Shown one piece after another: positions 41,600 through 50,192 of a DNA stretch of 64,000 nt. Each line of letters starts with the position of its first letter. Within the stretch, counting starts at the first letter, position 1. Both the position numbers and the translations under genes were made by a program. The notes beneath the pieces are model-generated. The model had not been told where the DNA came from. It made no database searches and worked only from the letters and a program-made list of their open reading frames with translations. This DNA is from Streptomyces pseudovenezuelae (GTDB taxonomy: Bacteria > Actinomycetota > Actinomycetes > Streptomycetales > Streptomycetaceae): contig NZ_JARXVH010000012.1 in assembly GCF_029892565.1 (NCBI RefSeq), positions 1 to 64,000 on the forward strand. Direction: 5' to 3'.

Positions 41600-42145
41600 T
41601 TGTCCCCCACCTCATCGCCCGCCACCCGCGTCGGGCTGGCGGCCGCCCTCCTCCTGCCGGCCGCCTTCCTCGGCGCGTGTTCCGCCCTCGGCGGCGACGA
41701 CGGCTGCCACGACACGGCCGCCGAACTCAAGGGGCTGGCCGCCCAGCCGCTGCTCGGCTCGGCGCCCACCGGTGCCGCGGCGCCCACCAACTACCGCGGT
41801 GTGGGCGTGACCACCGGATGCGACGACGACAGCAGCGGAAAGCCCTGGCTGCACGCGGACCGTGTCTACGCCTTCCCGGGCAACCCCGATGACGTCCTCG
41901 CCCACTACGCGAAGACCGCCGCCGCCGAAGGCTGGCACCCCGAGGCGGACCCGGATCCCGAAGCGCCGCCCGCCACCGTGGAGGGCGCCTGCTGGACCAA
42001 GACCGAGAAGAGCCGGCACCTGCTGCTCAACATCGACTTCCACACCGACGGCTTCTCCCCGACACCCAAGGTCGGCACGGGCCTCGCCTACGCGGTGACG
42101 GTCGGCACCGAGGGCGACGGCGGCACACCCACCTGCTGGCAGTAG
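41600..42145 (+). CDS. Lipoprotein, candidate immunity or partner protein of the RHS toxin
   Basis: 181 residues from a TTG at 41600 with TAGGAG upstream; an ATG at 41549 lies inside the terminator region and is unlikely. The signal peptide has a clear lipobox (AAALLLPAAFLGAC). The mature part has cysteines in CHDTAAELKGL, VTTGCDDD, GACWTK and the terminal CWQ. It includes DDVLAHYAKTAAAEGWHPEA, a pattern common in small Streptomyces lipoproteins of unknown function. Location directly behind a toxin gene and an extracytoplasmic destination fit an immunity protein, but no homologue with that role is recognised. Confidence 0.75.
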   Translation: MSPTSSPATRVGLAAALLLPAAFLGACSALGGDDGCHDTAAELKGLAAQPLLGSAPTGAAAPTNYRGVGVTTGCDDDSSGKPWLHADRVYAFPGNPDDVLAHYAKTAAAEGWHPEADPDPEAPPATVEGACWTKTEKSRHLLLNIDFHTDGFSPTPKVGTGLAYAVTVGTEGDGGTPTCWQ

Positions 42146-42149
42146 GGCC

Positions 42150-42168
42150 GGATTCCTCTGTGGAATCC
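42150..42168 (+). terminator. Hairpin after the lipoprotein gene
   Basis: GGATTCC (42150-42156) and GGAATCC (42162-42168) form a perfect 7-bp stem with a 5-base loop, starting five bases past the stop. The remaining bases up to 42366 before the convergent GntR gene hold nothing I recognise. Confidence 0.6.
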
Positions 42169-42366
42169 ACCGGAATTCCACCGATCACAGCGTGCTCGCA
42201 CCGAAGACCGGTGACTGTGGGTTTCCTGTGCTCGCCGCGGAAAAAGCACTGGCCGTGGTGGTGAGCCGCATTCCTGGCGGGGTGCGGGGAACGGCACTCC
42301 TCCCCCGCGAACGGCACTGGTGGCCCGTCCCCACGCCGTGGCCACCGAAGCGGTCTGCTGACGCGG

Positions 42367-43080
42367 TTACTCCCACACCACCACGTTCCGCCGTACCGGC
42401 ACCGTGGAGGGCCCGCTGGCGAACAGTTCCGGTGAGTGTGCCCGGATGCGCTCGATGTCGCTGAAGACGGCCCGCAGATGGGTGCGCATGGCGGCGCGGG
42501 CGAGCGGGACGTCCCCGCCGACGACCGCCTCGAAGATCTCGTGGTGCTGGACGGCGAACACGGCCGGGGAGACGTTCTCGTGCAGGCCGAGCCGCCTGGC
42601 CCGGTCGAGGTGGCCCTTGGCCGCGGCGACGTTGGTCCACACGTTGCCGTGGCCGCTCAGCCGCATCAGGCCCTGGTGGAACGCCTCGTCCAGCTCGAAG
42701 AACTCCTCCAGGCCGAGATCCGCGTGCCGCTGCCGCTCCAGGTTGCCCCGCAACTCCCCGACCACCTCGGCGTCGAGGTCCGCGGGCAGATCGTCCAGCG
42801 AGGCGAGTTCGACGGCCTCCCGCAGGAACTGCGCGTCGGCGACCTGCGCCGGGTCCACCCGGGAGACGAACGACCCGATCTTCGGGAAGACCTGCACCAG
42901 ACCTTCCTGCGACAGCAGGATCAGGCTCTCCCGCACCGGCGTCCGGCTCACGCCGAGCGACGCCGCGAGCTCGTTCTCCGACAGGGCGGCGCCCGGGGCG
43001 AGTTCGAGGGTCAGGACCATCTGACGCAGCTTCAGATAGATCGCGCGCCGACTGGTGCGGTCCCGGTTCGATTGAGCCAT
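42367..43080 (-). CDS. GntR/FadR-family transcriptional regulator of the sugar-acid operon
   Basis: 237 residues, ATG at 43080. The N-terminal winged helix is clear (LAPGAALSENELAASLGVSR, TPVRESLILLSQEGLV). The FCD ligand domain has the usual metal-binding acid/histidine pattern (ELDEAFHQGLMRLSG, VQHHEIFEAV, MRTHLRAV). It is divergent from the catabolic operon, and a perfect CTTGTATACAAG palindrome lies in the 159-bp gap. Probable repressor relieved by a sugar acid such as fructuronate or mannonate (inference). Confidence 0.92.
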   Translation of the reverse strand: MAQSNRDRTSRRAIYLKLRQMVLTLELAPGAALSENELAASLGVSRTPVRESLILLSQEGLVQVFPKIGSFVSRVDPAQVADAQFLREAVELASLDDLPADLDAEVVGELRGNLERQRHADLGLEEFFELDEAFHQGLMRLSGHGNVWTNVAAAKGHLDRARRLGLHENVSPAVFAVQHHEIFEAVVGGDVPLARAAMRTHLRAVFSDIERIRAHSPELFASGPSTVPVRRNVVVWE

Positions 43081-43185
43081 ACGGCCATCGTATCGGTGGG
43101 TGCGCGCCGGTGAGCTGGGCGGCCCGCGGCGGGGCAGGGAACGTAAAAACGTGGTGACACGACCATTGCCACTTCGCGACAGATG

Positions 43186-43197
43186 CTTGTATACAAG
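43186..43197. promoter_or_regulatory. Predicted GntR operator
   Basis: CTTGTATACAAG is a perfect 12-bp palindrome that contains the FadR-subfamily consensus TNGTNNNACNA-type core (TTGTATACAA). It lies 43 bp upstream of the mannonate dehydratase start and about 105 bp from the gntR start. Confidence 0.75.
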
Positions 43198-43239
43198 TAC
43201 TGGACGACCGATCGTACGACCCCTGAAGGAGAGCCACCC

Positions 43240-44448
43240 GTGAGCAAGATCGAGCGCGTGGACGTGTTCGTCGCCTCCCCCGGGCGCACGTTCGTCACGC
43301 TGCGCATCACCACGGACGACGGTGTGACGGGCCTCGGTGACGCCACGCTCAACGGACGTGAACTGGCCGTGGCGAGCTACCTGCGCGATCACGTCGTACC
43401 CCTGCTGATCGGCAAGGATCCGGCCCGGATCGAGGACATGTGGCAGTACCTCTACCGAGGCGCGTACTGGCGGCGCGGGCCGGTCACCATGACGGCGATC
43501 GCCGCCGTCGACACCGCTCTGTGGGACATCAAGGGCAAGACCGCCGGGCTGCCCGTCTACCAACTGCTCGGCGGCCGGTCCCGGGACGGCGTCCTGGTCT
43601 ACTCGCACGCCAGCGGCACCGACGTGCCGTCCCTCCTCGACGACGTCGAGCGCTACCTGGAGCTGGGCTACAAGGCGGTCCGTGCACAGGCCGCGGTGCC
43701 CGACGTCGGTGGCACCTACGGCGTCCGCAAGGGCAAGGTCTACGAACCGGCCGCGAGCGAGCTGCCGGACGAGCAACCCTGGGACACCGAGGCCTACTTG
43801 GGGTTCGCGCCCACGTATCTGGAAGCCGTCCGGGAGCGGTTCGGGTTCGGGTTCCATCTGCTCCATGACGTCCATCACCGGCTCACGCCGATCGAGGCGG
43901 CCCGGTTCGGCAAGAGCGTCGAGGCGTGCCGGCTGTTCTGGATGGAGGACCCGACACCCGCCGAGAACCAGGAGTCCTTCCGCCTGATCCGCCAACACAC
44001 CACGACACCCATCGCGGTCGGCGAGGTGATGAACTCGATCTGGGACGTCCAGCACCTCATCACCGAGCAGCTCATCGACTACGTCCGCACCACCGTCGTG
44101 CACGCCGGCGGCATCACCCACCTGCGGCGGATCTTCGACCTCGCCGCGCTGTACCAGGTGCGGACCGGTTCGCACGGCGCGACCGACCTCTCCCCGGTCA
44201 GCATGGCGGCGGCCGTGCACCTCGACATCAGCGTGCCCAACTTCGGCATCCAGGAGCACATGGGCCACCCGGACGAGGCCGCCGAGGTCTTCCGCACGGG
44301 CGTGACGTTCGCCGACGGCATGCTCTTCCCGTCGGAGGAGCCGGGCCTGGGAGTCGAGTACGACGAGAAGGCGGCCGAGCGTTTCCCGTACCAGCAGCGT
44401 TACCTCCCGGTCGCGCGGCGCCTCGACGGGTCGGTGCACGACTGGTGA
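43240..44448 (+). CDS. manD: D-mannonate dehydratase (enolase superfamily, ManD)
   Basis: 402 residues, GTG with GAAGGAGAG upstream; an upstream ATG at 43183 overlaps the operator. It converts D-mannonate to 2-keto-3-deoxy-D-gluconate. Visible active-site residues fall at the positions known for ManD: Tyr-160 (GGTYGV), Asp-210 and His-212 (LLHDVHHRL), Glu-236 (FWMEDPTPAENQ), Glu-262 (AVGEVMNS) and His-312 (GSHGATDLSPV). The Asp-Glu-Glu set binds Mg2+. The TGA stop overlaps the next GTG, so it is coupled to the fructuronate reductase. High-activity ManD members are used for mannonate catabolism; low-activity ones (RspA type) are not, and the operon context favours the former. Confidence 0.9.
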   Translation: MSKIERVDVFVASPGRTFVTLRITTDDGVTGLGDATLNGRELAVASYLRDHVVPLLIGKDPARIEDMWQYLYRGAYWRRGPVTMTAIAAVDTALWDIKGKTAGLPVYQLLGGRSRDGVLVYSHASGTDVPSLLDDVERYLELGYKAVRAQAAVPDVGGTYGVRKGKVYEPAASELPDEQPWDTEAYLGFAPTYLEAVRERFGFGFHLLHDVHHRLTPIEAARFGKSVEACRLFWMEDPTPAENQESFRLIRQHTTTPIAVGEVMNSIWDVQHLITEQLIDYVRTTVVHAGGITHLRRIFDLAALYQVRTGSHGATDLSPVSMAAAVHLDISVPNFGIQEHMGHPDEAAEVFRTGVTFADGMLFPSEEPGLGVEYDEKAAERFPYQQRYLPVARRLDGSVHDW

Positions 44449-45872
44449 GCGCACGACTGAGCCGTACGACACCCCTCGTAGCGGAGGCCCGACCCGCGGT
44501 CGACCCCGCCCAACTCCGCCCCCGCATCGTCCACTTCGGCCTCGGCGCCTTCCACCGCGCCCACCAGGCGGTCTACACCGAGAACGCCGCCGCCCGGTCC
44601 GGTGAGCCCTGGGGCATCACCGCCGTGGCACCGCGGTCGGCGCGGACCGTACGCGCCCTGCGGGACCAGGACTGCCTCTACTCGCTCACCGAGCGCCGTC
44701 CGGACGGCCCCCGCACCCGGGTCGTGGGGTCGGTGGTCGACGCCCTGGCCATGGGGCCGGATGCCAAGGCGATCGGCACGCTGCTCGCCGATCCCGAGGT
44801 GACGGTGGTGACGCTCACCGTGACCGAGAAGGGCTACCACCGGCTCGCGGCCACGGGTGGCCTGGACACGGCCGCCGTCGCCGCCGACCTCGTGACGGAC
44901 CCCGACGGGCCGTTCACCACCGTGGTCGGCACTCTGGCCGCCGGACTGGCGGCGCGGACACGGGCGGGCGGCACACCGATCAGCGTCGTGTCCTGCGACA
45001 ACATGGCGGACAACGGCGCCGTGTTGAGCCGGGTCGTACGGGAATTCGTCGCCGCGTCCCACTGGCCCGACCGCGTCCGGATCATGGACCGGATCGCCGA
45101 GACCGTTCGTTTCCCCGCGACGGTGGTCGACCGGATCGTGCCCGCCATGACCGAGGCCGACCGGATCGCCGCAGCGACCGCTCTCGGGGTACGCGACGAA
45201 CTCGCCGTGACGGCCGAGCCGTACCGGCAGTGGGTCCTGGAGGACTCCTTCGCGGCGCCCCGGCCGCCCTGGGAGCTCGACGGCGCCCTGTTCGTAAGGG
45301 ATGTGACGCCGTATCAGCTCACCAAGCTGCGCCTGCTCAACGGCTCCCACTCCGCCCTCGCCTACCTCGGGACGGCCGCCGGCCACACCACGATCGCCGA
45401 CGCCATGGCGGCCGACTGGGGCGAGCGTCTCGTCCGGGCGCTGTGCGCGGAGGTCGCGCCCACGCTCCCGGCGGGTGGCCCCGACCCGTCGGCGTACGCG
45501 GACGACCTGGTCGTACGTTTCCGCAACCCCGCCATGCACCACCTGCTCCGGCAGATCGGCTCCGACGGATCGCTGAAGATCACCGAGCGCTGGCTGCCCG
45601 CCCTGCGCGCGCTGCGCGCCCACGGCACCAGCACGCCGGTACTCGAACTCGCCTTCGCCGCCTGGGTGTTGAGCACCCGGCGGACCGACGCACCCTCCGA
45701 CCCCGCGGCCGACGCGCTCGCCGCCTGTTGGAACACGACCACCACCCCCGTCGAGACGGTCCGCGCGCTGCTGCGCGTCCTCGGCTCGACGGACCTGGCG
45801 GGCGACGACGCCCTCACCACCGCCGTCGCGGACCGGCTGCCCGCCCTGCGAGCCGGGCGCATCGAGATCTGA
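44445..45872 (+). CDS. uxuB: Mannitol dehydrogenase family oxidoreductase, probable D-fructuronate reductase (UxuB-like)
   Basis: 475 residues from a GTG overlapping the manD stop. The N-terminal Rossmann segment IVHFGLGAFHRAHQAVYTEN, VVSCDNMADNGAVLSRVV and the catalytic stretch PYQLTKLRLLNGSHSALAYL (K, N and H of the KxxxxNxxH motif) define the family. Together with ManD downstream in the pathway, the expected reaction is D-fructuronate + NADH to D-mannonate. Other members act on mannitol, tagaturonate or arabinitol, so specificity rests on context. Confidence 0.85.
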   Translation: MSARLSRTTPLVAEARPAVDPAQLRPRIVHFGLGAFHRAHQAVYTENAAARSGEPWGITAVAPRSARTVRALRDQDCLYSLTERRPDGPRTRVVGSVVDALAMGPDAKAIGTLLADPEVTVVTLTVTEKGYHRLAATGGLDTAAVAADLVTDPDGPFTTVVGTLAAGLAARTRAGGTPISVVSCDNMADNGAVLSRVVREFVAASHWPDRVRIMDRIAETVRFPATVVDRIVPAMTEADRIAAATALGVRDELAVTAEPYRQWVLEDSFAAPRPPWELDGALFVRDVTPYQLTKLRLLNGSHSALAYLGTAAGHTTIADAMAADWGERLVRALCAEVAPTLPAGGPDPSAYADDLVVRFRNPAMHHLLRQIGSDGSLKITERWLPALRALRAHGTSTPVLELAFAAWVLSTRRTDAPSDPAADALAACWNTTTTPVETVRALLRVLGSTDLAGDDALTTAVADRLPALRAGRIEI

Positions 45873-45964
45873 CTCCCCGCCCACACCGGCCGCCGCACAT
45901 CGGTCCCCGAACCGCGTCCCGGAACCGCCTCCCCGAACACCGTCCCCGAACAATGGAGTTCACG

Positions 45965-47368
45965 ATGAAGGACAGCGTCATAGCCGCTCAGCAGACGCCA
46001 CCCGCGCACCGCACCACGAGCGATCTGGCCCGGGCCGCCGTCTCGGGATGGCTGGGCACGGCCATGGAGTTCATGGACTTCCAGCTGTACTCGCTCGCCG
46101 CCGCGATCGTCTTCAACAAGATCTTCTTCCCGGACGTCAGCCCCGCCATCGGCCTGATCGCCGCGATGGCGACCTACGGCGTCGGCTACGTCGCCCGGCT
46201 CGCCGGGGCCGTCTACTTCGGGCGGATGGGCGACCGGATCGGCCGCAAGAAGGTCCTCGTCATCACGATCCTGCTGATGGGCGCGTCCACCACCCTCATC
46301 GGCGCCCTGCCCACCTACGCCACGATCGGCATCCTCGCGCCGAGCCTGCTCGTCCTGCTGCGCCTGGTCCAGGGATTCGGCGCCGGCGCGGAGATCGCCG
46401 GGGCGACCGTGCTGCTCGCCGAGTACGCCCCCGTGCGCAGGCGCGGCCTGATCGCCTCGCTGGTGTCGCTCGGCACGAACTCCGGCACGCTCGCCGCCTC
46501 CGGTCTGTGGGCCATCCTCCTCGGCGCGCTCAGCGAGGACCAACTCCTCTCCTGGGGCTGGCGGTTGCCCTTCCTGCTGAGCTTCGCGCTCATGCTCTTC
46601 GCGGTCTGGCTGCGCCGCGGCCTCAAGGAGAGCCCGGTCTTCGAGGAACGCCCCGACGTCGTGGACGGTGTGGCGATGGACCGCGGCGAGGTCGAGTCCA
46701 CCATCGCCGCCGGCTCCGCCGTCGACAAGCACCAGAGCAGCGTCCTGGCGGCGGGCATCCGGCAGCGCAAGGGCAAGGCGTTCTTCCTCGCGCTCGGCCT
46801 GCGCCTGGGCCAGGCGGGCAACTCCGGTCTCATCCAGACCTTCCTGGTCGGCTACATCGCCACCAACCTCTCGGTCGGCCGGTCCGTCCCCACGGACGCG
46901 ATCGTCTACGGCTCCCTGCTCGGCTTCGCCACCGTGCCGCTCGTGGGCCTGATCGGCGACCGCTACGGACGGCGCCCCGTCTACATGGCGTTCTCCCTCC
47001 TGACGGTCGTCATCGCCTTCCCGGTGATGTTCCTCATCTCGTCCGGCTCCTCGGCGGCGGTGATGCTCGGCATGGTGCTCGGCCTGAACGTCGGTGTCCT
47101 CGGCCTGTTCTCGCTGGAGAGCGTGACGATGGCCGAGCTCTTCGGCTCCCGCACCCGGTTCACCCAGCTCGCCCTCGCCAAGGAGATCGGCGGCATCCTC
47201 ACCACCGCGATCGGCCCGGTCCTCGCGGCCTCGCTCACCGCCGTCACCGGCAGCTGGTGGCCCATCGCCGTGATGCTCATCGTCTACTCGCTCATCACCT
47301 TCGTCAGCGCGTTCCTCGCCCCCGAGACACGCGGACGCGACCTGGTCCGACTGGAGGACGCCGTATGA
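45965..47368 (+). CDS. MFS transporter, metabolite:H+ symporter type
   Basis: 467 residues. ATG at 45965 has GGAG five bases upstream; an ATG at 45953 is the alternative. About twelve hydrophobic segments are visible, with signature loops GRMGDRIGRKKVLVITI and GDRYGRRPVYMAFSLL and the motif LVQGFGAGAEIAGATVLLAE. These resemble the KgtP/ShiA (metabolite:H+ symporter) branch that imports organic and sugar acids. Its place between uxuB and the dehydrogenase suggests uptake of the operon's sugar-acid substrate. Stop overlaps next start (ATGA). Confidence 0.88.
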   Translation: MKDSVIAAQQTPPAHRTTSDLARAAVSGWLGTAMEFMDFQLYSLAAAIVFNKIFFPDVSPAIGLIAAMATYGVGYVARLAGAVYFGRMGDRIGRKKVLVITILLMGASTTLIGALPTYATIGILAPSLLVLLRLVQGFGAGAEIAGATVLLAEYAPVRRRGLIASLVSLGTNSGTLAASGLWAILLGALSEDQLLSWGWRLPFLLSFALMLFAVWLRRGLKESPVFEERPDVVDGVAMDRGEVESTIAAGSAVDKHQSSVLAAGIRQRKGKAFFLALGLRLGQAGNSGLIQTFLVGYIATNLSVGRSVPTDAIVYGSLLGFATVPLVGLIGDRYGRRPVYMAFSLLTVVIAFPVMFLISSGSSAAVMLGMVLGLNVGVLGLFSLESVTMAELFGSRTRFTQLALAKEIGGILTTAIGPVLAASLTAVTGSWWPIAVMLIVYSLITFVSAFLAPETRGRDLVRLEDAV

Positions 47369-48411
47369 GCAGTCGCAGCATGAGGGCGGTCGTGGTGCAC
47401 GGCCCCGGAGACGTACGCATCGACGAACGGGCCCGCCCGGTACCGGCCGAGGGCGAGGTACTGCTCGCCCTGGAGTGGGGCGGTATCTGCGGCTCCGACA
47501 TCGCGTACTGGAAGAACGGCGCGTCCGGCACCGCCTCACTGGCTCACCCACTGGTCCTCGGCCACGAGGTGGCGGGCCGGATCGCGGCGCTCGGCACCGG
47601 AGTCACCGGCCTGGACGAAGGACAGCAAGTCACCGTCCACCCGGCCCAGTTGGTGGGCGACGGCATCCTCCCGGCCCGGATCGCCGGACGCACCAACCTC
47701 TACCCGCGCATCCGTTACTTCGGCTCGGCGGCCTTCGACCCGCACACGGACGGCGGATTCAGCGAATACCGTATGGTCCCCGCGACCCAGATCCGCCCCC
47801 TCCCCGAGGGCGTCGACACCGAACAGGGCGCCCTGGCCGAGCCGTTGGCGGTCGCCCTGCACGCCGTGGGCCGGGTCCCCGACCTGCGCGGCCGAACCGT
47901 CCTGGTCAACGGGGCAGGCCCGATCGGCTCGTTGGTGGTCGCCGCCGCCAGACACCACGGGGCGGGCACCGTCATCGCCGCCGACCTCTCTGCCGCCTCC
48001 CTCTCCGTGGCCCGAGCGATGGGCGCCGACGAGACGCGTGACATCTCCCTCGGGCAGGCCCTGCCCGAGGACGTCGAGGTGGTCTTCGAGGCGTCCGGCG
48101 CCCCCTCCGCCCTCGGCCCGGTCCTACGGGCCACGGCTCGCGGCGGCACTCTCGTCCAGGTCGGCAACCTTCCCGGTGCCGCGGTCTCCGCCGCCCTCGG
48201 TGACCTGGTGACCCGCGAGATCACCTGGATCGGCTCGTACCGCTTCGTCGAGGAGATCGACGAAGCGCTGCTCGCGCTGCGGGACGGCTTGGACGTGACC
48301 CCGGTGATCACGCACCGCTTCCCGCTGGACCGGGCCGAGGAGGCACTGGCCGTGGCCGCCGACCCCGGCAGCGGAAGCAGCAAGGTGATGCTGCGCCTGA
48401 CCGCCCCCTGA
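47365..48411 (+). CDS. Zinc alcohol dehydrogenase, L-idonate/L-gulonate 5-dehydrogenase-like
   Basis: 348 residues, ATG overlapping the transporter stop. Medium-chain dehydrogenase motifs: GGICGSDIAYWKNG (catalytic zinc Cys), HPLVLGHEVAGRI (zinc His), EPLAVALHAVGRV and the NAD loop VLVNGAGPIGSLVVAAARHH. The four-Cys structural zinc lobe is replaced by a different loop (HPAQLVGDGILPARIAGRTN), as in the IdnD/RspB branch. In an operon with UxuB and ManD the likely reaction is oxidation of L-gulonate to D-fructuronate or of L-idonate to 5-keto-D-gluconate; the former links directly to the next two enzymes. Confidence 0.85.
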   Translation: MSSRSMRAVVVHGPGDVRIDERARPVPAEGEVLLALEWGGICGSDIAYWKNGASGTASLAHPLVLGHEVAGRIAALGTGVTGLDEGQQVTVHPAQLVGDGILPARIAGRTNLYPRIRYFGSAAFDPHTDGGFSEYRMVPATQIRPLPEGVDTEQGALAEPLAVALHAVGRVPDLRGRTVLVNGAGPIGSLVVAAARHHGAGTVIAADLSAASLSVARAMGADETRDISLGQALPEDVEVVFEASGAPSALGPVLRATARGGTLVQVGNLPGAAVSAALGDLVTREITWIGSYRFVEEIDEALLALRDGLDVTPVITHRFPLDRAEEALAVAADPGSGSSKVMLRLTAP

Positions 48412-48467
48412 CCCGCCCCACCACCTGACCACACGCACACACCCCACCCAGGAACCAGGAGAATCCC

Positions 48468-49484
48468 GTGCCCTTGCCGCCCCCGCCCCGTACGGCCGGC
48501 CGACCGGAACAGGCGGCCGACGTCGTGTGCGTCGGCGAGACGATGGCCGTCCTCAGCCCACCGGACCATCGCCCGCTCGACGAACAGTCGACGCTCGCGA
48601 TGGCCATCGGCGGCGCCGAGTCCAATGTCGCCTGCACGCTGGCCGGCCTCGGCCACCGCGTCGCCTGGCTGAGCCGCGTGGGCGACGACCCGTTCGCGCG
48701 CCGCATCCTGGCCGAACTCGCCGCGCGGGGCGTGGACGTGACGGGGGTCGAGACCGACCCGGTCCGCCCGACGGGCGTCTACTTCAAGGACCCGGCCCCG
48801 GCTGGCACCCGTACCCACTACTACCGCGGCGGATCGGCCGCCACCCTGATGGGCCCGGACCTGACCCGGCTCCCGGCACTGCGCCACGCCCGCGTCGTAC
48901 ACCTGTCGGGCGTGGCCGCGGCCCTCTCGGACAGCTGCGCCCACCTCCTGGAGGCCATCCTCGTGGACCGCGCCCTCACCGAGGACACCGCCGGACCGAC
49001 CGTCTCCTTCGACGTCAACCACCGTCCCGCCCTGTGGCAGGGCGGCACCGCGGAAGCCGCAAAAAGCCTGCTGACCCTCGCCCGCGCGGCCGACATCGTC
49101 TTCGTCGGCCGGGACGAGGCCGAGACCCTCTGGGGCACCGCCCGCCCGGACGACATAGCGGAGCTGCTCTCCCCCGCCCCGCTGATCGTCGTCAAGGACG
49201 CCGAACACGGAGCGACCTCCTACGCCGACGGCTCCCCTACGTTCGTCCCCGCACTGCCCACCCGGGTGGTCGAACCGGTCGGCGCGGGCGACGCCTTCGC
49301 GGCCGGCTACCTGGCCGCCGTACTGGAAAACCGCGACGAACGCGCCCGCCTGCGCCTGGGCCACCTGGCAGCGTCCGCGGCACTGCGCACCAGGGCCGAC
49401 GTCCCGGTCCTGCCACCCCGCGCAGAGACCGACCACCACCTCACCCTGGACGACACCGCCTGGGCCGGCACGGCACCGCGATGA
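48468..49484 (+). CDS. kdgK: PfkB-family sugar kinase, probable 2-keto-3-deoxygluconate kinase
   Basis: 338 residues, GTG with CAGGAG upstream. Ribokinase-fold motifs: VCVGETMAVLSP, GGAESNVACTLAGLGHRVAW, GVYFKDPAPAGTRTHYYRGG and the catalytic GAGDAFAAGYLAA (Asp as base). It would phosphorylate KDG produced by ManD to KDPG, which the aldolase gene downstream cleaves. The length and the tyrosine-rich YYRGGSA substrate loop fit KdgK. Confidence 0.88.
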   Translation: MPLPPPPRTAGRPEQAADVVCVGETMAVLSPPDHRPLDEQSTLAMAIGGAESNVACTLAGLGHRVAWLSRVGDDPFARRILAELAARGVDVTGVETDPVRPTGVYFKDPAPAGTRTHYYRGGSAATLMGPDLTRLPALRHARVVHLSGVAAALSDSCAHLLEAILVDRALTEDTAGPTVSFDVNHRPALWQGGTAEAAKSLLTLARAADIVFVGRDEAETLWGTARPDDIAELLSPAPLIVVKDAEHGATSYADGSPTFVPALPTRVVEPVGAGDAFAAGYLAAVLENRDERARLRLGHLAASAALRTRADVPVLPPRAETDHHLTLDDTAWAGTAPR

Positions 49485-49531
49485 GCCACCGACCGACGCC
49501 GGACGCCTGACGCCTGAAGGAGCACCCCGCC

Positions 49532-50188
49532 ATGAACACCCCTGATCCGAGCACCGACTTCCTCACCCACCTCCCGAAGGACCGGGTGATCGCCGTCGTC
49601 CGCGCCCCGGAGATCCCCGACGCCGCGGCGCTGTGCGCGGCGCTGCGCGCGGGCGGCATCCGCTGGATCGAGTTCACCCGGACCACCCCGGACCTCGTCA
49701 CCCACCTGCGCAAGGCGGTGGCCGACGGCCGGGACGGCGTCGGCGCGGGCACGGTGATGACCGCGGAGCAGGCCGAGGAACTGATCGAGGCGGGCGCCCA
49801 GTACCTGGTCACCCCCGGCTGCCGCCCGGCCGTCGCGCAGGCGGCAGCGGCGGCCGGAATACCAGTCATCATGGGCGCCCTGTCCCCGACGGAGGTCGGC
49901 ATGGCACTCGACCTGGGCGTGGCCGCGGTGAAGATCTTCCCCGCCCGCGCCTTCGGCCCCCGCCACTTCCGCGACCTGGCCGGCCCCTTCCCCGACGTCC
50001 CCCTGGTGGCGTCGGGCGGCGTCAACGCGACCAACGCGGCGGCCTTCCTCGCGGCCGGAGCACGCGCGGTGTGCGCAGGCTCGGAAGTAGTCCCATCCGC
50101 GGTGGTGGCCGCAGGTGACTGGCCCGAACTGACCCGCCGCGCCCGAGAGTTCACCACTTCCCTGCCACCCGAGCGGTCACCGGCGTAG
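49532..50188 (+). CDS. eda: KHG/KDPG aldolase
   Basis: 218 residues, ATG with GAAGGAG upstream. Class I aldolase pattern: DRVIAVVRAPEIPDAAALCA, the Glu of IRWIEFTRTTPD, GAGTVMTAEQAEELIEAGAQ, LVTPGCRPAVAQAA and the Schiff-base lysine in GVAAVKIFPARAFGP. It splits KDPG into pyruvate and glyceraldehyde 3-phosphate, finishing the sugar-acid route. It ends four bases before the convergent VOC gene with no hairpin visible. Confidence 0.93.
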   Translation: MNTPDPSTDFLTHLPKDRVIAVVRAPEIPDAAALCAALRAGGIRWIEFTRTTPDLVTHLRKAVADGRDGVGAGTVMTAEQAEELIEAGAQYLVTPGCRPAVAQAAAAAGIPVIMGALSPTEVGMALDLGVAAVKIFPARAFGPRHFRDLAGPFPDVPLVASGGVNATNAAAFLAAGARAVCAGSEVVPSAVVAAGDWPELTRRAREFTTSLPPERSPA

Positions 50189-50192
50189 CGCG

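Noticed and set aside
42192..42464. A 90-codon plus-strand frame between the lipoprotein and GntR genes
   Set aside because: No ribosome-binding site, Pro/Arg-rich product, and it runs into the antisense strand of gntR.
43183..43239. Extending manD to the ATG at 43183
   Set aside because: The extra codons read through the GntR operator and lack a ribosome-binding site; the GTG at 43240 has a good one and gives the ManD residue numbering.
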